Source: a virus. From it: DNA of 45,733 bases. The position numbers and the translations under genes were made by a program. Below the pieces are notes generated by a model. The model made no database searches. It was given only the letters and a program-made list of their open reading frames with translations, and was not told the DNA's origin. How positions within the stretch are numbered: position 1 is the first letter of the stretch; each line of letters starts with the position of its first letter. The stretch is taken from IMG/VR virus record IMGVR_UViG_3300025112_000028, positions 1 through 45,733 of that record; one strand, given 5' to 3'. Positions 29,697-35,123 of this stretch are shown in pieces.

Positions 29697-29924
29697 ATGA
29701 ACGTCGGTGATTTAGTGCGGTGTCTGAACACACTGGGGAGCGAAAACCATACAGGAACACGCGTGTATTCCCTAATTGGTATCGTTCTCGCTTCGTGGGA
29801 ACGCTCGCCATGCTGCGGGGAATGCGGGAGTGCCTATACAATTGATGTGGAAGTGCTGCACTGTAGCGGACATGTTATAGAATGGAACATTGACGAATTA
29901 GAGGTAATCAGTGAAAGTAGGTGA
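29697..29924 (+). CDS. KOW-array protein 3.10 with Cys cluster
   Basis: 75 residues, MNVGDLVRCLNTLGSENHTG; then L-I-G-I-V-L-A-S-W, an inserted P-C-C-G-E-C-G metal-like cluster, D-V-E-V-L-H-C-S-G and LEVISESR. The Cys cluster is unique to this copy. Confidence 0.78.
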   Translation: MNVGDLVRCLNTLGSENHTGTRVYSLIGIVLASWERSPCCGECGSAYTIDVEVLHCSGHVIEWNIDELEVISESR

Positions 29925-30102
29925 TTTAGTAAGAACACGCGATGGTCGAGTGATGGTTGTTGTTAAGACCCTCGGCCGGCCGGGTGTTCGTGAGCGATTC
30001 GTGGGTTATGGTACCATTTACACATTACACGATGGCAAACACTATCCGGCGTATAACTTAGAGTTGGTCAACGAAAGTCGCGAGACTACACAAAAAGAAT
30101 AG
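29911..30102 (+). CDS. KOW-array protein 3.11 with read-through end
   Basis: 63 residues from GTG; MKVGDLVRTRDGRVMVVVKT, then LELVNESR followed by ETTQKE. The junction at 30070-30085 reads AACGAAAGTCGCGAG: start ATG became ACG and the stop TGA is destroyed, so translation continues six codons. A relic of a lost downstream gene. Confidence 0.78.
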   Translation: MKVGDLVRTRDGRVMVVVKTLGRPGVRERFVGYGTIYTLHDGKHYPAYNLELVNESRETTQKE

Positions 30103-30611
30103 ATATACTCTTCAGTGGCTTAAGGTAGTTCCGCGAGAACAGAAACAAAGGAAAGCAATAACATAATAGTAATAGAGAGGTAGTGATAGAGTGCGTTAGT
30201 GTGCTGGAGATCTTAATACATATGCACCCCACCGCTGTCAAGCACTTTTTTTTGCATGCCATCTATTGTCCGTATTTGTTTATATGTACTTGAAATGTAT
30301 ACGTTTTTACCCTACATAGCAACCGCAGCATGCACGTCTGACACAGAGCGATCGCGACTGACGAGGGGTGGTCATGCCGCAGCAAACAAACGTTGGCCGC
30401 CTGCTTAAGCACTGTAACACCTTACGTATATACTGTATATAACGAAGACTAACGGAGACTTTCACACATTAATGCCCCATATCTGCCCAATGCGCGCAAC
30501 AAGCCGTTTTAAAAAGAGCTGTAATATCAACTACTTAATTAACCTTCCCCTTAAAGGGAGAGGAAAAGTACCGAGAGTAATACTAATTAAACATAATGAG
30601 GTGACAGCTTA
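30103..30611 (+). other. non-coding stretch, about 510 bases
   Basis: No convincing gene on either strand. Repeated short AT motifs (TAATACATATG, TATATACTGTATATAACG), one T-run with a possible hairpin (30201-30253), and AAACAAACGTT at 30384. It separates the GC-richer accessory block from the AT-rich half and could hold an origin or regulatory RNA; nothing decisive is visible. Confidence 0.5.
30201..30253 (+). terminator. possible terminator after the KOW array
   Basis: GTGCT (30201-30205) can pair with AGCAC (30241-30245), followed by eight T (30246-30253). The 35-base loop is long, so this is weak. Confidence 0.3.
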
Positions 30612-30749
30612 ATGTGCGAGACTAATACAATAAAGAAAGTAATACAGACTACAGCAGCTATAGCCTTCTGGTCAACTGTGTTTACTGCACTGTATGTTAA
30701 TATACTATATGCAAACAGATACTATAGCGATGATGCCTTTGACCTATAG
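30612..30749 (+). CDS. 45-residue membrane protein
   Basis: GAGGTGA lies eight bases before the ATG. MCETNTIKKVIQTTAAIAFW continues into S-T-V-F-T-A-L-Y-V-N-I-L-Y, giving one transmembrane helix at about 11-33 and an acidic tail. The only plausible gene in an otherwise empty kilobase. Confidence 0.5.
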   Translation: MCETNTIKKVIQTTAAIAFWSTVFTALYVNILYANRYYSDDAFDL

Positions 30750-30807
30750 TAACATAGACACAGTTAACATATAACCTCAATTGTATCGCTAACTGAAAGC
30801 GTAGGTT

Positions 30808-30847
30808 GTAGGGGGCATATGGGGGTACCCCCCTCCCTCCCCCCTAC
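30808..30847. repeat. nested G/C inverted repeat
   Basis: Outer arms GTAGGGGG (30808-30815) and CCCCCTAC (30840-30847) enclose the palindrome GGGGGTACCCCC (30821-30832). Two G5 runs could also contribute to a quadruplex. No T-run follows. Could be a structural or replication element. Confidence 0.55.
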
Positions 30848-30937
30848 CCGAATGTATGTCTCGACGGATGCCACGCTGCGCCGGGCGTGCTTAGCCTCCG
30901 TTCGATCTGCGCCTAAAAAATTCCCAAGCTTTAATAA

Positions 30938-30966
30938 TTGACCTAAGCCGCATTTAATGTTATAAT
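30938..30966 (+). promoter_or_regulatory. promoter for zinc-protein genes
   Basis: TTGACC (30938-30943), 17-base spacer, TATAAT (30961-30966); a start near 30973 precedes AAGGAG and the ATG at 30985. Confidence 0.75.
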
Positions 30967-30984
30967 TAGTTTAAAGGAGAACAC

Positions 30985-31170
30985 ATGTACACATGCATGC
31001 ATTGTCTGACGGGCATCGTACGAACTTTACCGGCGCATTGTCCGGAATGTGAAAGATTGCTGAGCGCAATTGTCGAGAACAAATACTTATACAAGACGAT
31101 AGACGATTCACGTTCGGAGAATAGCGATGGCCGAAAAAATCCCCAAGCAAATACTACAGGCTCTATATGA
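30985..31170 (+). CDS. small zinc-ribbon protein
   Basis: 61 residues; AAGGAG site. C4-x2-C7 and C19-x2-C22 (Y-T-C-M-H-C and H-C-P-E-C) give a compact zinc ribbon; the tail is polar and disordered. First of three Cys-rich genes in a row. Its end overlaps a possible small ORF at 31127. Confidence 0.65.
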   Translation: MYTCMHCLTGIVRTLPAHCPECERLLSAIVENKYLYKTIDDSRSENSDGRKNPQANTTGSI

Positions 31171-31201
31171 ACGCAGCATTAACCGTCATATGACGTCATG
31201 A
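31127..31201 (+). CDS. possible 24-residue peptide
   Basis: GGAGA precedes the ATG; MAEKIPKQILQALYERSINR plus HMTS. It overlaps the previous gene by 44 bases and the next by four (ATGA). The coupling suggests at least a translation bridge. Confidence 0.35.
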   Translation: MAEKIPKQILQALYERSINRHMTS

Positions 31202-31491
31202 GCAGGGCCGCCGCCGGCATACCATACGATAGACTACCGCTTTTCGATCTGATTCCGCTATGTCCACAGTGCAGAGCAAAGATACATTGGTACGCATACG
31301 GGCTAGCCATCGACGATCCCGGGTCGGCAATGTGTTCGAATAGCCCCAAGGCTACGCGCATTATTGTAGACCCACAGACGGCTATTAATTGCAATTGGGA
31401 AGGCTTTGTCAAGCGGAATAAAGACGGTCGGGTGATCGTATATGACCACAGTGGTCAGGTGGTACCATATAGGATAGTGAAATATGGGTAA
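31198..31491 (+). CDS. small Cys-containing protein
   Basis: 97 residues. L-I-P-L-C-P-Q-C near 19-25, with a later A-M-C-S-N and I-N-C-N-W-E-G, could bind one metal. The C-terminus (D-G-R-V-I-V-Y-D-H-S-G-Q-V-V-P-Y) is a beta hairpin. Overlaps the next gene by eight bases. Confidence 0.6.
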   Translation: MSRAAAGIPYDRLPLFDLIPLCPQCRAKIHWYAYGLAIDDPGSAMCSNSPKATRIIVDPQTAINCNWEGFVKRNKDGRVIVYDHSGQVVPYRIVKYG

Positions 31492-31738
31492 CCTTAAATT
31501 ATTGCTGCGGATCCGATGTACAGTGTGCCGCGGCTCGCGCATGCACAGCGCCGGCGGATATCACGATCCCTTAAACCCAACTAAATGGAAATCATGTCCC
31601 TATTGTGATGAACAGGGCGCGACATATATCGAAGCTTCGGTAAATGTGATTGTAGAATATTTGGCATCACTGCCGGTAGAGCGACGAAATCTAATACTTC
31701 AGAGGTTAGATGCGGAAATTTCTGAGGAAATTAAGTAG
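31484..31738 (+). CDS. DnaJ-like zinc-motif protein
   Basis: 84 residues. C-T-V-C-R-G-S and C-P-Y-C-D-E-Q-G follow the C-x-x-C-x-G pattern of DnaJ-type zinc centres. The second half is helical (YLASLPVERRNLILQRL). It might be a substrate-binding or RNA-binding adaptor; the function is not established. Confidence 0.65.
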   Translation: MGNLKLLLRIRCTVCRGSRMHSAGGYHDPLNPTKWKSCPYCDEQGATYIEASVNVIVEYLASLPVERRNLILQRLDAEISEEIK

Positions 31739-31743
31739 TCTCA

Positions 31744-31772
31744 TTGACATTTGATACTATTTATGGTATGAT
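31744..31772 (+). promoter_or_regulatory. promoter for the 31780 gene
   Basis: TTGACA (31744-31749), 17-base spacer, TATGAT (31767-31772). Predicted +1 at 31779-31780 coincides with an ATG. Confidence 0.65.
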
Positions 31773-31779
31773 AATGAAT

Positions 31780-32187
31780 ATGAATCAGTTAAAAGCCTTG
31801 ATTGTTGAAGAGATGCGTATCGCGCGCGCCAGTCGCGTAGCCAAGGCCAAGAAGCGTGATGGTGAGTCTGACGACAAGATTGCAACGTGGCTTAAGGAGC
31901 AGGGTATTGACAAAGGGGTAATTAATAATATCATGCGGCAGATCAAACATATGACAGAGGAACTTACCAAGACCGATAAAGCCGAAATTAAATCCATGAT
32001 TTCCAAGGAATTGGACAAATCTCTCAAGAAAGAACTCAAAAAGGCACTCGAAGATGAAATTTCAAAGGCGCTTAATTCTAAAGCCACGAAGGAAGAGATT
32101 GGCGAAATCACCAAGAAAGTGATTAAGAGGCTTTATAAAGATCTTTCCTTCCACCATCCTTACATCATCGATAGGATTAAGGTATAA
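31780..32187 (+). CDS. helical, probably virion-associated protein
   Basis: 135 residues from ATG at 31780; ATGs at 31768 and 31774 overlap the -10 box. Starts MNQLKALIVEEMRIARASRV, close to the L-K-x-I-I-K-E-E-L peptide of the head-region proteins. The middle is Lys/Glu coiled coil, and the end reads H-H-P-Y-I-I-D-R-I-K-V. The transcript may be leaderless. Role unknown; packaged internal protein is a reasonable guess. Confidence 0.55.
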   Translation: MNQLKALIVEEMRIARASRVAKAKKRDGESDDKIATWLKEQGIDKGVINNIMRQIKHMTEELTKTDKAEIKSMISKELDKSLKKELKKALEDEISKALNSKATKEEIGEITKKVIKRLYKDLSFHHPYIIDRIKV

Positions 32188-32194
32188 AGCGGAA

Positions 32195-32377
32195 GTGGTT
32201 CTATTTACGTCGGCCGAGAAGGGAGACTTTATAAAAGATCTCACTCCACAAAAGCGTTCTCTTGGCTTTGTGATGACGGTCGATAGGGAAACTAACATGA
32301 TGCATGTTAAGTTTCCGAAAATTCATAAATTAAATTGGATGGTTTGGCGAAATCGTGGACATTACATGATTGTTTAA
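32195..32377 (+). CDS. KOW-like small protein
   Basis: 60 residues from GTG. A-E-K-G-D-F-I-K-D-L, then L-G-F-V-M-T-V-D-R-E and M-H-V-K-F-P-K strands. AT-rich codons unlike the array copies. The ribosome site is weak. Confidence 0.5.
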   Translation: MVLFTSAEKGDFIKDLTPQKRSLGFVMTVDRETNMMHVKFPKIHKLNWMVWRNRGHYMIV

Positions 32378-32432
32378 ACTATATATGTGACATTATATTT
32401 TTAGCTGCTTTTGTGGCATGGAGTACAAAATC

Positions 32433-32723
32433 ATGAAATTTTTTACTGTTATTGGCGTTGGTGTGTTTACTATTTTATGCGTTGTTAGTTACGCTAAGCA
32501 CGTCGGCGCGGATAGAGTGCCTTATACGCACGACTTAATTCCTTCTACAATTGTAGATAAGAAAAAATTGGTTCCAATCAAGGTTCCTCGCGTCGACTGT
32601 ATAATTACTGTTGGAGGAGAAGTCGAGGAAGCCGAGATTGCCATTGAAGAACTCATGGCAACTTGTGTGGGAGATCGAAAGTGGCTCAAAATTAAGTTTG
32701 GAAGAGAAGCAACCACATTTTAA
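32433..32723 (+). CDS. small exported or membrane-anchored protein
   Basis: 96 residues from the ATG preceded by GGAG; a start 15 bases earlier is possible. MKFFTVIGVGVFTILCVVSY is a signal peptide or anchor. The body has two Cys (V-D-C, A-T-C) that could form a disulphide. Overlaps the next gene. Confidence 0.55.
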   Translation: MKFFTVIGVGVFTILCVVSYAKHVGADRVPYTHDLIPSTIVDKKKLVPIKVPRVDCIITVGGEVEEAEIAIEELMATCVGDRKWLKIKFGREATTF

Positions 32724-32937
32724 AGTTGGCGATATTGTTATTGACACTGTCAATAAAGATGTGGGCGTATTGCTTCGCCATTATAACTTATTTGAGAATG
32801 ACTATTACGGTACTGACGCAGATGCGTTTATAATGGTGTGGGACATATATTGGTCCGGCCCTGATGATCATTTGCAAACTTACACCGAATCTGGATTAAA
32901 AATACTGTATGCCTCCGGCGCTTTAATCCTTTCATAA
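32665..32937 (+). CDS. KOW-like protein
   Basis: 90 residues if GTG 32665 is used; TTG 32698 is an alternative and neither has a good ribosome site. H-F-K-V-G-D-I-V-I-D, V-G-V-L-L-R-H-Y and I-M-V-W-D-I-Y-W-S-G-P strands. The start W-E-I recurs in the 33710 protein (IVWEIKKGD). Confidence 0.5.
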   Translation: MWEIESGSKLSLEEKQPHFKVGDIVIDTVNKDVGVLLRHYNLFENDYYGTDADAFIMVWDIYWSGPDDHLQTYTESGLKILYASGALILS

Positions 32938-32949
32938 AGTATTTAGGGT

Positions 32950-33228
32950 ATGATATCGCCGGGTACGCTACGAGAAGAGATGGATGACATTAAATTTTCT
33001 CCTGGCGATATTATAATTGAAGCTTCAACGGGCAACGTTGGATTTCTGATTAAACGCGATAGACGCGTCGATATGGAACTCGATGATATGTATTTTTGGG
33101 AAGTGCGTTGGAGTGACGGCCCACTGATCTCGAAATTCAAGACCTTCTCACAATTTAGAATTTTAGAAGAAGATTACTTAAAAGTTTCTATTATTCTTGG
33201 TATAATAATATGGCAGTCAGTTGTTTAG
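32950..33228 (+). CDS. KOW-like protein
   Basis: 92 residues; ATG at 32980 is an alternative. K-F-S-P-G-D-I-I-I-E, V-G-F-L-I-K-R-D-R and W-E-V-R-W-S-D-G-P-L parallel the preceding protein (G-D-I-V-I-D...W-S-G-P), so the two are likely tandem duplicates. A hydrophobic C-terminus is added. Confidence 0.52.
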   Translation: MISPGTLREEMDDIKFSPGDIIIEASTGNVGFLIKRDRRVDMELDDMYFWEVRWSDGPLISKFKTFSQFRILEEDYLKVSIILGIIIWQSVV

Positions 33229-33248
33229 TAATACCAAAAGGGGGTATC

Positions 33249-33713
33249 TTGAGTTATAATTGGAATGTGTATAAGCTGTTTAAGAGTGGAAAGCGTGCGA
33301 AAGCACCTTTTCATGTGTTTGAATATGATGATCCGGACACTGTGACCGAATACTTTAATACGGAAATTAAAGAAAATTTTACCGAAAAAATTCGGCGCGC
33401 GGAGCTTATAGTGCTCCGAAGCGATTTATCGCAAAAAAGGCAAGTAGACATAGGCGAAGAGGGCAAAAAGGTGGCACAAAATAATCGAAATCGTGTTTTA
33501 CGAAAATATATTAATCAAATACCGCGTGAGCGATTTTCTGAAACTAAAACTTCAATTACTATCGGTCTTATTTTTTGTAAGAAATCCAATTGGCGATGGC
33601 AATGGGCCGCTTTAGAAGGTGCCACCGCGCGTTATATCGTGGGAATCTCGCCCGTTTTTGATACTTATGAGGGCGGCTGGGACTGGATGCAAGAAGAAAT
33701 CTTAAATCTATGA
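33249..33713 (+). CDS. small phage protein, unknown function
   Basis: 154 residues from TTG with GGGGG upstream; an ATG at 33210 would lie at or before the transcript start expected from the extended -10 box TGGTATAAT (33198-33206). Aromatic N-terminus (SYNWNVYKLFKSGKRAKAPF), a basic middle and a G-G-W-D-W-M-Q-E-E end. Overlaps the next gene by four bases. Confidence 0.5.
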   Translation: MSYNWNVYKLFKSGKRAKAPFHVFEYDDPDTVTEYFNTEIKENFTEKIRRAELIVLRSDLSQKRQVDIGEEGKKVAQNNRNRVLRKYINQIPRERFSETKTSITIGLIFCKKSNWRWQWAALEGATARYIVGISPVFDTYEGGWDWMQEEILNL

Positions 33714-33964
33714 ATGACATTGTATGGGAAATCAAAAAGGGAGATCTGGTTCGCGATCGGATCTACACTGGCGCGCGCGGTGGCCCAGGTATGAGAGGCG
33801 CGGAAGAATGGGTTTATGAAATGGGCATCGTGATTAGCGACATTGTATATGAATCCGGTAATCAAATGTTAATTGGTCCCAGCGTTAATGTATTTATGTT
33901 TAAAGATAAACGTATTCAATGCTGCAGCGCGGGAAGTATAGAAATCATCTCTCATGCTCAATAA
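33710..33964 (+). CDS. KOW-like protein
   Basis: 84 residues, ATGA-coupled. I-V-W-E-I-K-K-G-D-L-V-R-D-R, a Gly-rich loop, then E-M-G-I-V-I-S-D-I and V-F-M-F-K-D-K-R, ending I-E-I-I-S-H-A-Q. Closest in N-terminal pattern to the array family among the right-half copies. Confidence 0.65.
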   Translation: MNDIVWEIKKGDLVRDRIYTGARGGPGMRGAEEWVYEMGIVISDIVYESGNQMLIGPSVNVFMFKDKRIQCCSAGSIEIISHAQ

Positions 33965-34106
33965 AATATTCTTTTATGCATCATTGATTTGTATTGCAAT
34001 AAACTTACTTTTATTTGCATTCGCGACTTTCGCTAACAATTTAGAACTTCAGGGCTTATCATTATTAAATATTTTGTTACTTAATTTTGTTTTCTTAAGA
34101 AAATAG
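33954..34106 (+). CDS. 50-residue two-helix membrane protein
   Basis: MLNKIFFYASLICIAINLLL begins the first span (5-26) and L-L-N-I-L-L-L-N-F-V-F-L the second. It starts 11 bases inside the upstream gene and is followed after 39 bases by an exported protease. Possibly holin-like in size, but no lysis enzyme is seen nearby. Confidence 0.45.
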   Translation: MLNKIFFYASLICIAINLLLFAFATFANNLELQGLSLLNILLLNFVFLRK

Positions 34107-34145
34107 CTTAGTTATACATAATTAGAGATGAGGAATTAATTAAAA

Positions 34146-34892
34146 ATGAAAAAATTATTGGCTATTGTATGCGCACTGCTTAGCTTGACAGTTCACGCTT
34201 CTGAATCTTCTGTCGAGCCAAGATTAAATACTGAATTATATACTGAACCCGTGACGGTCAGTTCCACCATGACTGTTGTCGAGGAAAAGGTAAGAAAAGC
34301 TGCTGTCAAGGTGATATCTTTACGGGGCACTCATGGGTCTGGCTCGTTGGTCAAATATAAAGGGCTTACACTAATGTTAACGGCACAGCATGTAACAGAT
34401 GATGACGTTGGCTTCATTTATAACGCAGTTGCCAACGGCGAAATAAAGAAAGCCATGTTGATTTATGCCGATCCGGTGCATGATATTTCAGTCTTATACA
34501 TGTTGGAGGAGTTTGATAGTGTAGTTCCATTAAAGTTTTCTCCGGCCGAAAAACTTACTGAAATCGGAGAGGAAATCACTTATTCCGGTTTTCCATCTTC
34601 GCACCAATTGATGACATTTAGAGGTAGAGTTGCAGGTTATGAAATTTTACGGGACGAAGGAATTCAAATTTTACTGCACACCCATGGGTGGTTTGGCTGC
34701 AGCGGCTCTGTTGTATACGATTCTGAAGGCGATATTGTCGGGGTTTTATGGGGACTAGATGTGGAAACGCGGCCGCGTTTGCAGGTTATTGATAATTTAA
34801 TTTGGATTCAGCCTATCCAAGTACTCAATATTGATCATGCTTTAGAGACTTTATGTGCTTCAGGCGAAATAAAAGCGCGCGCTTGTCGATAG
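34146..34892 (+). CDS. secreted trypsin-like serine protease
   Basis: 248 residues. A clear signal peptide, MKKLLAIVCALLSLTVHA, with cleavage after A18 likely. Catalytic triad H82 (LTAQHV), D113 (PVHDISVLY) and S186 (GCSGS). Same S1 fold as the 9092 protease, but exported rather than membrane anchored. C-terminal Cys residues (T-L-C-A-S, A-R-A-C-R) could form a disulphide. Precedes the second S-C-H giant protein. Periplasmic or extracellular action on host or phage proteins is inferred. Confidence 0.83.
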   Translation: MKKLLAIVCALLSLTVHASESSVEPRLNTELYTEPVTVSSTMTVVEEKVRKAAVKVISLRGTHGSGSLVKYKGLTLMLTAQHVTDDDVGFIYNAVANGEIKKAMLIYADPVHDISVLYMLEEFDSVVPLKFSPAEKLTEIGEEITYSGFPSSHQLMTFRGRVAGYEILRDEGIQILLHTHGWFGCSGSVVYDSEGDIVGVLWGLDVETRPRLQVIDNLIWIQPIQVLNIDHALETLCASGEIKARACR

Positions 34893-34916
34893 CTCATGAA
34901 AAATGACGAAAATCTC

Positions 34917-34945
34917 TTGAACTAAGAACATTTCCAGTCTATTTA
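34917..34945 (+). promoter_or_regulatory. weak promoter candidate
   Basis: TTGAAC (34917-34922), 17-base spacer, TATTTA (34940-34945), upstream of the small gene at 34974. Confidence 0.35.
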
Positions 34946-34973
34946 TTAGATAGAGCGTTGGAAAAGCTTAATA

Positions 34974-35123
34974 ATGATCAAAATTCGTGATTTTTGGAAG
35001 AAATTCTGGGATGTCGAAAGCTATTATTACGGAGTTTTAAAGGGAATCGCCCTATATTTAGCTTTTACTGCCTGTAAGGTGTTTTTTGTGGTCGGAATCT
35101 ATTGGTGGACGGATAAATTATGA
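34974..35123 (+). CDS. 49-residue single-span membrane protein
   Basis: MIKIRDFWKKFWDVESYYYG, then a hydrophobic helix (24-43) and W-W-T-D-K-L. ATGA overlap with the giant gene that follows suggests coupling. Function unknown. Confidence 0.5.
   Translation: MIKIRDFWKKFWDVESYYYGVLKGIALYLAFTACKVFFVVGIYWWTDKL

Noticed and set aside
27793-29924. CRISPR array, suggested by the evenly repeated AGTGAAAGTCGGTGAT-like segment
   Set aside because: Spacing is irregular (150-230 bases), the repeats are coding in two frames, and no cas genes are present.
30287-30316. Promoter TTGAAA-17-TACATA in the non-coding stretch
   Set aside because: The -10 box is poor and no gene follows within a sensible distance.
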